From assembly GCA_020543525.1 (NCBI GenBank), contig JAHYIO010000023.1:1860001-1924000 (forward strand): a DNA stretch of 64,000 nucleotides, in the 5' to 3' direction. Source of the stretch: Coriolopsis trogii (Eukaryota > Basidiomycota > Agaricomycetes > Polyporales > Polyporaceae). The position numbers and the translations under genes were made by a program. Shown here piece by piece: positions 35,694 through 47,814 of this stretch; the stretch's first letter is position 1; every line of letters begins with the position of its first letter. The notes under the pieces were generated by a model. It searched no databases, was not told where the DNA came from, and was given only the letters and a program-made list of their open reading frames with translations.

Positions 35694-36885
35694 ATGTGCA
35701 GATGGTTCGCGTACCTCTCCACCACTGAGCCCTGCTTGCTCGAAGACGTCCTCATCCTTCCCGAGCACGCTATCGCCAAACAAGTGCACGAACGCTTCCT
35801 GCCCTACCTCTTCCATTATGAGCCTGGCACGACGCAAGAAGAGATGAGCCTCAGGAACAGTCCCTATAACCTTGATGGTCTTGGTCTCGTCTGGTACGTC
35901 GTTCTCTTCTCGAGCAAGAGAGGATTGCGCGCGCGACATGGCCAATGCCACCCCGACTTATCTCCTCATGGCACAAAACAGTCTTCGTCCTCTTCTCCGC
36001 CTTATGATCTCCAGTCATTCCTCCCTGCGACTTCCAATACTCACCCGCGATGGCGCTCTCACAGGTACACCGACGCCCGCGCCGCCTTCGGCGAATGCAC
36101 CGGCCCCCGCCCCGTCACCTACAAAATCCTCCGCCAGCCCACGACGGACCCCGTCTTCCAGTCGATCGCCGCCAACACCACCGCGCACGCCGTCTTCGCC
36201 CACATCCGCGCCGCCTCCGGCGCGACCGCGATCACGACGTATAACAACCACCCGTTCGCGTTCGGCCGCCACGCGTTCATGCACAACGGCGTCGTCGCCC
36301 ACTTTGACAGCATCAAGCGCGCGCTCGCCCTCGAGCTCTCCGACGACGCGCACGTCCGCGTCAAGGGCACGACCGACTCGGAGCTCCTCGCCGCCCTCTT
36401 CTTCACGTACCTCCAGGCGCGCACAGGCGGTGTAGACGTCTGGGACGCACAACATCCGCTCGAGGAGATGAAGGCCTGTCTCGAGCGCGCGATCGCCAAA
36501 GTCTTCGAGCTCCAAACGCTCGCGATGACGAAGGCGGGCGAGCCCGTGCAGGCCTCGAGCCTCAACATCGCGATCACGGACGGAGAGCAGCTGCTCGCGA
36601 TACGCTTCCGGAACCACGCGACGGAACACCCGCCCTCGCTCTACCTCTCGACGCGCGCCGGGGTCGCGCTGAACCGGAAGTACCCTGGACATCCCGATCT
36701 GGAAGGGGGTCGATAACGGGCTGCAGAACTTGAAGAGCGAGGACGAGCACGGGGCGCATGTCATCGTCGCGAGCGAGCCGACGACGTACAACAAGGAGCA
36801 CTGGGAGCTGATCCCGAAGAACCAGTGCGTCATGGTCGGGCGCGATATGGTGGTGAAGTATGCCCCGTTCGAGGTCGAGTTCTAG
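35694..36885 (+). pseudogene. DUG3: Dug3-like class II glutamine amidotransferase with an apparent +1 frameshift
   Basis: Role: partner of Dug2 in cytosolic glutathione breakdown. Seen: the ATG at 35694 gives MCRWFAYLSTTEPCLLEDVL, so Cys2 is the Ntn nucleophile. Intron 35894-36064 joins GLVW to YTDARAAFGE. Further motifs are VFAHIRAASGA, NNHPFAFG, FMHNGVVAHFDSIK and TTDSELLAALF, all typical of GATase_4/Dug3. The frame stops at 36714-36716, right after KYPGHPDLE. The next frame continues as family-like sequence (VDNGLQNLKSEDEHG, VIVASEPTTYNKEHW, PKNQCVMVG) to a stop at 36883-36885. Dropping one G from the G5 run at 36705-36709 would make the frame continuous. It could be a sequencing error, a true break or frameshifting. 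A 58-nt intron is possible but would delete the conserved KYPGHPD. Typed as pseudogene only because of this break. Confidence 0.8.
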
Positions 36886-37076
36886 TTTGCTTGGTGTCAG
36901 GGACGTATGTCATACACCACAAACGGTTGAAATAATGTATATCATCATCACCTATTCCAGAAGTTACAGGGAGGTTAGGTTACAAGAGAGCGCGGAGCAA
37001 AGTCTCAGCACATCCGGCGTAGCCTGATGGCCTCCCCGAGCCAATAGAATGTTTGTCTTGGCCGAGAGGACGGGGA

Positions 37077-38985
37077 TCATGATGACGGTCCATTAGGGTG
37101 CTTCACGTCTCCCCGGTACTGCGGGTGCAGCACAGGTGGCGCCGACGACGACCCCTCCGCCACGTCGGACCCAATTCCTCCGACCGACACTGACAACTGT
37201 GGTGGAGGCGACAAAGGCGGTGGCGACGGCCCATCCCTCGCGTCCCACGACTCCCTGTATGCAGGTGGGAGGCGTCCAGACGCTGAGCGCTGCAAGAAGG
37301 GCACCGGTCCACCGTCCTCGTGCCGGTCTACATCCTCTCCGGACAACAGCGTTGGGTTGCTCCAGGCCAGGTTGTGCTTGGAAAGCCCTGTGCTGCTGTT
37401 GCTATAGCCGTGGTCGTATGTGGACGTGGCGCCGCTGGATGATGCTGGACCTCCGTTGGAGGAGCCGGGCCCGGTTGGGCTGCTGGGGAGTAAGGTCTCG
37501 GTCTCAGGGCTCGTGGGGTTCATGGAGTAAGCGTCGCCATACCTCGGACCTACAGCAGCACGTGTGACAGTGTTCAGTGCTTGCGGCCTTGTGAGAAGTG
37601 GGAGAGACTGGTTGCTTACTCGTGACTGCGGAGGGAGAGGTGACGGAGAAGGGCGTGACGGTACTCATGCCTGGCAGTCCATCATCTGAGTATCGGCGAC
37701 CATCGGTGTACTCGTTGGACAGGTCGAGAGGTGCCGGACCGCGGTTGCTCCGTCGTCTGCGCCAGAGGAAGAACGCAACCATCGCGATTGCGAGCCCACC
37801 GAGTACTCCACCGACGATACCGCCGACTATGGGTGCGACCGAGGTCTTGGAGGACGACGGAGAGGGGTCAGAGGTGACAGAGTTCAATGGTGCAGACCCG
37901 GTCGGACTACTACCGATCGAGCTTGATGAGGTGGTGTCCGTGTCGTTGATCGTCGTCGATGCGCAGTGCGTGAAGGTGTTGTTGTTATGGACGGAGAAGC
38001 TCTTCTCCATCGTCTCCTTCGTGAAAACACTAGATACCCAGGCTTAGGAGGAGAAAGCACGCGATGGCAGGAACTGCGACTTACTAGTACCTGAAATAGT
38101 CTTGACATCAGCCATTTGGCAGTCCGACTATACATACGATGATGACGTACCAAGCACCGCTGTCCCAGAATAAACTGTAGAGGTCATCGTCGATTTTGAT
38201 CTTCTTGTTGCATACAGCGGTCTGGATATCATTGGGAAGTCTAGGGTTGCGGTTGCGTCAACGTGAAGCGGCTGGGCAAGTGCAAAAACACTCACGTCTT
38301 GTCTGCCGCTCGTCGATTGCAGTTATTGAGATACAGATCAAACGCGCCATCCCCTGTGCCCCCGAACGTCGTTATGGAGTCCTGTCAGACGATCGTTGTC
38401 TGTACTTACCTGCATCTATCCCCGTATCGCCGGGAGCGGTGGCATACTGACAACTGACATCCCACCAATCAGTCATATGGAGGCGTGTGGGAAGTGACAG
38501 GGACGTACTTCATGCAAAGCATACTGAGGGCCCATGATATGCTATTACAGCAGCACTCAGCTAGGGGGTCGGGTGTTGGCGATGTTCGATGTATGCGCAT
38601 GAAAGAGTGGGGAGGTCACTCACAGACTTGGTCATTGCAATTATCTCCTGGCGTATTCGACCTGAACTTTCCCACTTCATCTGTCACTCAACGTCAACCT
38701 GGATGTCCTACCCCGGCAGAATGAGGCCTCTCCCGGGCCACTCACAATCACTGTTGCAGATTTGCCGCAATCGCTGGTAGGTTACACCTACGGACCCTTC
38801 TCAATGAATAATTCACCGCTATAAGGCAAAAGCAACTCACAAGGTGTTTCCCCGACCACATTCGTATACCAATCCAATTGCGCACTCGCACATTTAGTAT
38901 TATCCTGACCATAAGCGCCTATCGACCGCGACCAGAGCGGCATCGAGAGGAAGGCGTAAGCCAGAAGTTCGCGGATCCGTGCCAT
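37077..38985 (-). CDS. 12-cysteine receptor-like membrane protein, paralogue 1 (PPxY tail)
   Basis: Family not recognised by name. Seen: signal peptide (MARIRELLAYAFLSMPLW...), then the ectodomain: CASAQLDWYTNVVGETPC, GVTYQRLRQICNSD, CNDQVSECCCNSISWALSML, CMNCQYATAPGDTGIDAG, TLPNDIQTAVCN, WYYVFTKE and NNNTFTHC, with 12 cysteines. A Ser/Thr-rich stalk leads to a membrane helix (VGGIVGGVLGGLAIAMVAFF) followed by WRRRR, then a long Ser/Pro-rich cytoplasmic tail with HEDGGPVP and SGRLPPAYRESW. The LPPAY is a PPxY motif. About ten exons; the first intron splits the Cys codon of PC|G; a 6-nt microexon GTACTA lies at 38085-38090. Inferred: type I surface protein, perhaps a receptor or adhesion sensor, with ubiquitin-ligase-controlled turnover. 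First of four paralogues in the window, converging on Dug3. Confidence 0.75.
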
Positions 38986-40959
38986 ATCGTATTATCGTCC
39001 TTTGTGCGTGTAGAGGTGGAGTCTCGGGTGGGTCAGACGTACGCAGTGCGCCTGGCACGTCACTTGTTGAGGTGGTGACCAAGTTGAGTTAGTCCTTGAC
39101 GCTCGAGCGATAGGACGTGTACGCGCACTCACAGCCTGAGCACAGATACGTGAGACGTCGTGAGCGGTGAGGGTAAGAGGGAAAAGGGAGCGCGAGTGAG
39201 CGTCGTATGGAGAAAGGGAGGCTTCAGTGCACACACAGCATGACCAGGGGAAGCTCTAGGCACGCTTGGCCGGCCAAATGCCCGATCAGTCGGTATGCAA
39301 TATTGAAATATCTGCAGCCTGTGGGGCTGTCCTGTCGGCAATGATTATGCGTGAGGGGCGTGGTGTGCTCCTGTCAAACGTATAATATAAGTTAGTTGTG
39401 TCCCTGCAGTCCTCCTCAAGATATTCAGCGAGGTTCGTACGTTCTCTCAGACAAGAGACCTTTTACACCCTCATCAGCCCTGCCCGCTGCCCGAACAAAA
39501 GGTGGAGTGATGCGTAGCCTAGGCTGAGAGAGGAAATGGACCGTGACCGCGAGTTGTGAGCGCAAGTCTGGGGAGGACTTGTGCAGCGGCATTGCAGAGC
39601 CGATCAATCAGTGGCGGTGCGCCACGTCAAGTCTATACGCGTTCCCGGCGCTCGCCATGACTCGTTCAACTCCAACACGACCCGGTACGGATGATTCCCA
39701 CAAGGACTATGTATGGTTTACAACTGAACAACCCCGAGCCTACATGCGCAGATGAGGGTGTGGAGAACATCAATACGTACAACCTGGGAGCAGCTACATA
39801 CATTCCGACTCTGGCGACCATGTGTGAATACGGTGGCCACTCCGTTGCATACCCGAAATAGCCACGGTAAGTGCTATCACCGAGGCACATGCGTGTGTGA
39901 TTGAACGATTCCTCACTGCCCCACAAAACCTGGGACATTCTCGGGCACAATTGACTGCAGTTTGCTCGTTACGGTGACGATTCGCAGACGTCGCCTGTGT
40001 TTCGCCCAATTTGAATTCAGCCCAAGAGTCGGTCATATACTCTGTAGACGGTTAGGTACGCAGCCATTTCCTGTGTGAAGTGTAGGGAATGTTCATGAGA
40101 GAGGTGTGAACATGCCTATGCACGATGTGCATCTGTATTCCAGACACACTTGCAGTTCCTCTAGTACCACTGATGAATACAATAGTGCAATCAGCATCAT
40201 GGCCAACAGGGAAGCATGCTGAGTGCTATAATCCTGAGTCACCGGCTGGAGGTGGAGGCGAATCGACGGAAGGTGATCAGCAGCACCGCAGGGCCTTGCG
40301 AGATACGGAGAAGGAATAACGAGATATTGAGAATGATGTCCCGAGGCTTTCCAGCCTATAGCATATCTGGACAACCTCTGTCGGACATCAGGTCAATTAT
40401 CATTCAGACTCGGCATGCGAGCACGACTGACCAGTTGTACCAGCAGGGCGGGTCTGTCTGGAAGTGCAGCAATGCGCGTGTTGAAAGCACAACCAGAAAG
40501 CTCAGCAAAGGGTGATCCCGTGAAAGGAAGATTGGGTGATAACATACATCCGCGATATTATGGAGCCACTATGAACTCTGACAAGAGAGTGTCTTTTGTC
40601 AAAGTTCACGGCAGTCCTTAGTGATTGAAACAAGAGGCGACAATGCCCCTAATGTGATTACTCACGACACTGATTACGATGGTCAGAGTTCAGGACATTA
40701 TGAATCATACACATACATGCAGCATGACCAATGTGCTCTCCGTCGAACGGCGCGCGCGTCCACGTCGTCCTCTCTTTGACCACTGACGCATGCACCTTGT
40801 ACTCAGCATAGCACCTAGAGGGTCCCAAGGAAGGCGTTCAGAAATCCACAGTGCTTTGGCAAGAGTTTTGACAAGCTTTGTGCAGGCATAGGTGGTGGTT
40901 GTGACAAGGGAGTGAAGCGCAAGAAATGGAAAAGCTTTGTCCCGGGTGGTGGTCCTCAT
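38986..40959. other. Intergenic, 2 kb, no gene recognised
   Basis: Upstream region of paralogue 1 and of the coiled-coil gene. I looked for a decayed fifth paralogue; only a weak minus-strand match (EQTAV...C near 39960) was seen, not enough to call. Confidence 0.4.
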
Positions 40960-41943
40960 ATGAGCGCCACGCGCGCCTCGTCCGTGACCTCGATCTCCAC
41001 TATACACCCAGGACTGCTTGCAGAGTACCCGTCTCACGAGCATGATAGGCCAGTCCTGGACCGGACTCCCTCCACCGAACCACGTCGTGGACCTCCCCGA
41101 ACCCTCAAATACACAAGCGTATGCTTCCCGAGCGTTAGATCCTGACGCGCCGCCACCCGTGTCCCAGCTTCGAGTAGCGCGAAGGTGAGGGGCAGTTCCC
41201 ACCGACGCCCACAAACCACTGATGCCTGATTGACTTTTGACAGCCATAACCACAGCCAAGTGCGCTTCAGCGACCCTCGCCTCTCCCCGGTAGATCTCCG
41301 ACCGAGCGGTACCCAAGACGCAGACGACTTGTGGCCCGGTTCAAGCCAGAGCTCCTCCGGTAGCTCCCTCACCTCGGCGAGCGAAGCTCATAGGCCCCAC
41401 TTCACAGAGAGCTCTCTAAGCTCGTACTCGAGCATCATGTCCTGCGAGGAGACCACGGCCGAGCACTGCGCGCGGTGCGCGACGCCGACAGCCGACCACC
41501 TTCCACAGACGCAGCAGGCCGGGGAACACGCGACAGGTAGCTTTGGACAAAGGCGCACGCTCAGGAAGGAGGACACGTTGATGTCAATAGATTGTGAGTG
41601 AATCCTTGGTCATCTTCCATCCCACTTCCGCGTCAACGCGTATGCCTTCGCTTGGTTAGCCCCGACACTGGCCAACTCCATCGCGGAAGAAGTGCAGTCC
41701 CAGCTCGAGCCGCGACTCATCGGCCTGCTGGTGGAAATGCAGAACAAGATCATCTCGGAAATGCAGAACAAGCAAGCGGGGCTGCTCTTGGACAAGCAGG
41801 CTGGCCTGCTCCGGATCGTGGCCGACGCCATTAGCGTACAAGTCCGAGAAGAACACGCGGAGACGAGGCAGGAGGTCGCGATGCTCCGCCAGGAGGTGCT
41901 CTCTCTGCGCATGCAGATCGAGAGACTCCGCACTGGTCGGTGA
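40960..41943 (+). CDS. Small Ser-rich coiled-coil protein, unknown function
   Basis: Unrecognised family. Seen: four exons (40960-41118, a 17-nt microexon 41168-41184, 41244-41593, 41660-41943) joined in frame give 269 residues. The N-terminal two thirds are Ser/Pro/Thr-rich and likely disordered (SSQSSSGSSLTSAS). The last ~95 residues form a long helix: LEPRLIGLLVEMQNKIISEM, an internal duplication (MQNKQAGLLLDKQAGLL), and a heptad coiled coil (TRQEVAMLRQEVLSLRMQIE) ending in RLRTGR. Inferred: a dimerising protein. The ATG at 40960 (MSATRASSV) is the first in frame and the splice phases only agree if the 17-nt exon is included. It converges with the nuclear-protein gene. Confidence 0.6.
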
Positions 41944-42289
41944 TTGGTCTGTCCCCGTTGTGGACAATGTTTCCCCGCTTGATACTTATCTACTTTGTAT
42001 ATACTATGTATCATCACTCATGCTCCGTTTAATCCCATGGATGTACAGTCACAGTGGCATGTCCGATCCCATGGTGTATGATGTCCTTGGCACTGCGGGC
42101 GTACGCACATCGCGCGACGAGGGCGCATGACAAGTATCAAGAAGGTGGAGTTCCCTCACGCCAGGGACGCATCAACTCGAAACATTACGCATATAGTCCG
42201 CAACTCTACTCTATTCATAGCATATAACATAAAGCATAGCCTTGATATGAGGGGTGTTCATTGTCTGTCGCGCCCATACCCACTCTTCA
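41944..42289. other. Intergenic between convergent genes, 346 bp
   Basis: 3' flanks of the coiled-coil and nuclear-protein genes; nothing else seen. Confidence 0.4.
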
Positions 42290-43865
42290 CTACGCCATGC
42301 AAGGTGCCATCTGAACTGCGCTCCGCACCGCCAAGCTATCAGCAGCAGGGATGTCGTTGATGCCACGCGTGCGCTCTTCCCGCCGCCGAAGCGCGAACGA
42401 GGCCGACCTCTTCAGCTGCCAGCCTTGACCGCTCCGACGCGTAGCAAGTGTGGGCCGTACGCCAGCGAACGACGCAGCGGACTCGAGCTTCAGCCGCTTC
42501 GCGGGCGGTTCCGAGCAATCGCGCCGCGAGGGCTGGAGGGACTGCAGTACTGGCTGCGCGTTGTCGGGCGCGACTTGCGCCTTCGCTTCGTCGTCTCGTT
42601 TGCGCTTTCCAAGCTGGGAAGAGGTCCTGCGTTCAGCGAGGCTAGGTCTTGCAAGCGGTCCGTTGACGCATCCGGCGGCGGCTGCATTACCAAGAGTAGG
42701 GGAGTCGACAGGGGTGGTCGTAACGCTCGTACCCGCTTCGTCGAAAAGCAAGTCCGCATCGTTCACAGTATTGCTACGAACCTGACAGCCTGTCGCGGGC
42801 GGGCCAGAAGCGGTGTCGACGCCGGGCTCGTGCGTGGCAACAACGTTGGGCGCATGTGTCAAATCACCGGCGTCGATGAGCCAGGACGCTGCGAGGATGG
42901 GAGTTGGGAACACTCCAGGTGACTTCGAGATCGCGAGACGAGGCGTGTGATCAAGAGTGGAAGACAGTCTCTCTGCTTCAAGAGTTTCCGGGTCCGAGGC
43001 GTTAGGTAGTCCCGCGACTAGGCCAGGCTGCACTTTCTTGCTTTCGCTGCCAGATGAGCGACTCGAAAAGGTCGCGCTTTCGAGACGATCCTCGATGGTC
43101 GCAAGTCCCTGGGACCTAGGATAACATTCCTCCGACGCGATGTCCTGCCACGAGTAGGAAGAACCAAGCGAGCCGAAAGACTCCGAAGAGTGTGACGAGA
43201 GTGAAAGATCGGTGAGAGCTCCCGATGAAGAAGACGAAATATACAAAGAGGATGAGGGGGAGAACGTCGAGGATGAGTACGAAGCACTGAGCCCGAAGGA
43301 AGTGTTCCCTGCATCACTGACGTCGGACTCGTAGCCGGCATCAAAGGCTGAGATGCTTGTCGAAAACAAGCTCGTATCGCTATCTATGTGAGGAAGCAAG
43401 GCCTCGACGTCATCAGGGTTGCGAGCTTCTTGGATCCTAGTGCGGGCAGAGACATTGGACGTGAGTGCCTCGCACAGGGAGTCGCCGCCCAGGAACTCAC
43501 GTTTGCGCATTCGCTCCGTCTAGAAGCGCTATCTCGAGTTCCTGCGCTAGTCTTTCAACCCAGCGCGCCCTGACCTCCCCTACGTGCGGATCGTCGTCAC
43601 CACTCCCGTTGGCCGGCGCCGGTCCTCCACGCGGTGTCTCGAAGGTGTACTCAACCCGCATGCAGTTGACGACCACCTCTCCTGCGAGTCCTTGGTTACT
43701 GACATGGAGCGTCGGAGACGATACGGCAGTCTGGGCGACAGAAAGGCGAGTCGTCCCTATTGGGCTGGAGGTATCCGTCATGTGCACAAGCACATCGCTG
43801 AGCTTGCCCGTGTCGTGGTCGGAGGTGTTGAAACGCTTAAGAGGAAGAGAGAAGTAGTCCGACAT
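42290..43865 (-). CDS. Hypothetical nuclear protein with two basic NLS-like motifs
   Basis: Unrecognised family. Seen: exon 1 43865-43501 and exon 2 43436-42290, phase 2 junction, 503 residues. Exon 1 (MSDYFSLPLKRFNTSD...) encodes a compact mixed-composition region with a predicted strand-rich part (LHVSNQGLAGEVVVNCMRVE) and a C-terminal helix (RWVERLAQELEIALL). Exon 2 is Ser-rich and acidic, then basic with GKRKRDDE and PPAKRLKLE; the latter closely resembles the c-Myc type nuclear signal. The C-terminus is Arg-rich. Inferred: nuclear, perhaps regulatory, lineage-restricted. The frame is long and intact on this strand, and the opposite strand has only short ORFs. Confidence 0.6.
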
Positions 43866-44758
43866 ATCGAAAGATGAATACCGTCCAGCAGTATAGCGCA
43901 AAGCGATGACGGGGATGCGATATCAGCCATCCTAGAAGGACGATAGTAAGGGGGCAACTGCAGAGTCAGCCTCCCTATGAGCAACATTGTGGAGCCCGTC
44001 GGAAAGTCTGTTATGGACAGATGAATCAGTCCTCGAGCTCCAACTGTCAGCACCTTGAAGCAAACCCGACATATTTTGACCAAAGGTCGTCAGATTGCAG
44101 ATCGAGAACTGTGTTCATGCTCCACTTTCTTCGCCGTAATCGTAGTCCGCCGCGATTCATGCCATGAGAACGAAGTACTAGTCTTCATCTGAGCGTTTGG
44201 TGCGAGTTCCGTTTTCGTTTCCTGCTTGTCAGCCCAATAATGTGATGCCGCTTGCCGAGGGAGATGTGAGTGGCGGATAGTTGAGATTGAGAGAGGGAGG
44301 GTAAAATGATATCTTCGGACGTGCAACGCCGCCATCTGCAGTGTGCACGCGTCAACGGGCGCCTTCGAGGCTCAAGCGCCTTCGTTTCGTACTCACCTGC
44401 AGGCTCTCTCCACACCTATCAAAGTTAAACATATATTTCAAAATTGCCAATGAACCCCTACTAGTAAAGTAGTGACTTTTCAGTGGCGCGCATACCTGTG
44501 AATGTGGGGGTCGTAACCATCTCCAGCCTTTTAGACGAGGGCACGGTCAAGGGTCCATCCGCCACTGTGATTACTAGTATAAGCGGGTGTCAAGTACCCA
44601 CGAATCTTATAGGGACGTCTCATAGATGATAGACCAGGAAATGCCTATATGTGAGAGACGGAAGACTTTGACATACGGACGAATCACCCGACCCAAGTTC
44701 ACTCGCACAATACAATTCCCCAACATTCACCCTCCCCTCCCATAGTTGATACTTACTC
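43866..44758. other. Intergenic, 0.9 kb
   Basis: Promoter of the nuclear-protein gene and 3' flank of paralogue 2. Nothing recognised. Confidence 0.4.
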
Positions 44759-46652
44759 TCAGTGAGGTGGTGCATGAGGTATCTTCACATCGCGTGGCGC
44801 AGCCTGTGAACCCCTGCCCAGCTTTCGTGCTGCTCTCGGTCTCTTCGACTGTGCAAGACGCGACCGCCGTCCGATTACAATCGGACCGGGATCCAATGAC
44901 TGCGTCTCCGACTCCTGCCATGAGTCGGGATTCGCCTCGAGGGCTGTACTTTGCTCCCACGAGCGGTATGCGGGTGGCAGAGTTCCTGAAGGTGAGTGCA
45001 TTGGGTCGGGGACAGGACCTGCGTCGACTTCGTGGCGTGGAATACCACGGGATGCTGCAGATGTTCCTCCAGAAGGGGATCCAAATCCTAAGAGTTAGTT
45101 GGGAAAAGAAGCAAGAATGAGTCGAGTCCATTGAGGTATGGCACCGTTGCCACAAACTGACCTGCTGCCATGAAACTCGGAGCAAGCGCCGTTGTCGACC
45201 TCATTGTCGAATCATCTGGAGATCCATCAGCGGAATGGTGGTCTTGCGCCCCCGGAGTTGCGAAGCTACCCCTCCGGCGTCTCCATCGCCAGAACATCGC
45301 CGCCGCTATCATGAGCACCAGTGCGCCCACCCCTCCGACTACACCCCCGATGATGGCGCTCGTGTGTGATTGTCTGCTACTATTGCCCGCCCTATCACCA
45401 GCTGATTGGCTGGGGAGAGTTGAACTAGCCTATGCATGGGAATTAGGCATGTTCGATGCGTACGGGGTTTGCAGGTTGCACACGAGTATGGTGCAGGTAC
45501 TCACAGAGTGTGACTCCGTTGTCTTGGTATCATGTACAACTGAAGACCCAACGCTACTTGTCGGTGTCGGTGTCGACGATGATGACACTTGGTCCGGACA
45601 GTGAGTGAACGTGTTATTGTTCTTTGCGGCGTGGTCTACTGATACGCTTTCCTTCGTAAAGACACTTCTCATCACGATGCTCGAGTCAGAACGACATTCT
45701 GGGGATCACCAAAGTCAAGACTCACTAGAACCTGTTAACATGCGTCAGACAAGACCCCTGCAAGGTATCACCACCATCAGAAATCGCTCACCAAGATCCG
45801 TCGTCCCAGCCACCGTATAGAAAGTCGTCTAATCGAATGTTACCGTTACAAACTGCCTCTTGAATCTCATCAGGCAAGCTAGAGGAAAAAAAAAACAGGT
45901 CAAGCAGCTAGTCACGAGCAGTACGGAACTAACTCACGAGTGATTCGTGCCTGCACCGCACCCGTTCTGGTACAGCGTGTATGCACCTATGTCTGCGCGA
46001 ACAGGAAGTCGGCATATGCAGTTACCGATCTTAGAAATCCTCACCTGCATCTATTCCTACAAATTCCCCGTCCACTTTGTCGTACTGACAACTAACGCAG
46101 CTCCAGCAAGCAAAGGTACGGCAGAGAAGGAGTTGAGCTCACTTGATACAAAGCATACTGAGTTGGAAGGCGATAGTGTTACAGCAGCACATGGCTGCGA
46201 ACGCAATGCAATCAGTGTCGCGAAGAAGTACCGAAGAGAATCAACGTACACACTTCGTCATCGCATTGATCGCCGGGAAAATTAGGTCCTCCTGGTATGT
46301 TTGGTCTGAACATAGGGACTTGATCTGATGGGCGGTGGGAGACATGATACAGGGTGAGTATCGTGGCAATGGCGGGTCACTAGCCGCAGCTCGCGACAAT
46401 GACTGGAATTGATGATCCGTACTCACACCGAGGATTACATATCTGGCGAAGTCGCTGATATGTCGTACCTATGGATTGTGCATGAAGCTTCGTGTTAGAC
46501 GGGACAAGAAAAGGACGAATAGACTGACAAGGAGACTCTCCGACGACGTCAGAATACCAATCTAGCTGGTGACTTGCGCAGGTAGTATTGCCTGCGCGAA
46601 CGCGCACGGCGGCGAGAGTCGCGAAGCTGACAACAAACAACGTCCAGCGCAT
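44759..46652 (-). CDS. 12-cysteine receptor-like membrane protein, paralogue 2 (PPxY tail)
   Basis: Family as for the gene at 37.1 kb. Seen: signal peptide MRWTLFVVSFATLAAVRVRA, then CASHQLDWYSDVVGESPC, GTTYQRLRQICNPR, CDDEVSMCCCNTIAFQLSML, CINCQYDKVDG, FVGIDAG, SLPDEIQEAVCN, GGWDDGSWFYVFTKE and NNNTFTHC: all 12 cysteines present. The insertion NIPGGPNF before PGDQC is longer than in the other copies. The membrane helix (SAIIGGVVGGVGALVLMIAA) is followed by WRWRRRR and a tail with GPVPDP, LPPAYRSWE and a basic end. A 6-nt microexon GTTCTA lies at 45726-45731. The ectodomain is closest to the gene at 50.6 kb (shared ending KIP/DVK near the C-terminus and the GAGTN loop), suggesting a recent duplication of these two. 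Confidence 0.75.
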
Positions 46653-47814
46653 CACGGCTCGAGTGCCAAAGAAAGTATGAAGGAAATGTTAGTGAAAGCG
46701 GGGTACCGGGAGGGGCAGCCCGCTGGTGACCAAATACTGAGGACGGAGAAGAGAGCAGAGGTGTATGTCGCTCGGGCGAGACGGAACGAAAGACAATATG
46801 GGAGCTCAGCGGACTTCTGCAGGCGTGGAAATGTCAGAGAATCTCGGAAAGGCTGTGATTCCGTAAGTGGTCGGTCGCACTGCAACGTCGGACCCAGTTA
46901 GCAATCAATGTCATCCGATCCTCTTCAACCATGCGGGGGATGCACAAAGATAGTCGTACATGACAGCTGACGATCCCCCGCAAATGTCGGCCATACATCT
47001 GTGCCGACGCAGCTATGATTTACCACCTTTGCGACAATAGTCATGTTATCTTCTCTCCAAGTCTTTCGCCTTGGGCCGGGCTGCCAACGTATTCCGGAGA
47101 TCCCAGACCACGCCATGTAGCCTGAACTGCCTCACAGAGGGTTTCCTGTCAGGCGTCCTCATCATGAGAAGCTGTTAGGTGATGGTAGATCGCTTAGATG
47201 GATGCAGAAGCGCCAACTTGGACGGATGCAGTGATGGTGTGAGAGAGAAAAGCCATATGCATGCAGCAGTTATTTCACGGTGTCGCGCAACCATCTTCAG
47301 GTTCTGTACAAAAGCAGTGACCACCGCAAAGATCCTATAATCCGACGGGACGCATCAGAAGCAGAAGCAGAAGGAGACCACAGCATGGATGCAAGAAGCT
47401 CGAACGTACCAACAACGGAGTGAGCGCCGTTCTCGCGCACTCAAGCTAAAGATAGTGCACCGTTTGCGCCAGAGACTAGTAGTCCCATAGCATCGGGTCG
47501 GTAACGGCCACACCATGGGTCAATCATTCTCGCACTCAAGCTCGACGCTCTGTGGTCCTTTTCTAGAGCACATGATGCGATCGACTAGAAGGCCGACTCG
47601 CATTGTTCATTGCGAGCAGCAACCGAGGCGAGGGTCTGTGCATATTGTCAACTGCCCAACAGGTAGAAGAAGAACTGCAATGAGTCGGTAGGCAATAAGT
47701 AACCACGCATAATGATACACAGAGATGTAAGAAGGAGCGAAGATTACACAGCCTAAGCGCGACACCAAGTTGCCTCAAGAACTCACGATCGCAAGGCATG
47801 TGTCCGACAACGAG
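46653..47814. other. Intergenic, 1.16 kb
   Basis: Promoter of paralogue 2 and 3' flank of paralogue 3. Small ORFs only; nothing recognised. Confidence 0.4.

Noticed and set aside
39940..40000. Possible decayed fifth copy of the 12-cysteine family
   Set aside because: Only a short EQTAV-C match on the minus strand; no CCCN, LDWY or FTHC pieces around it.
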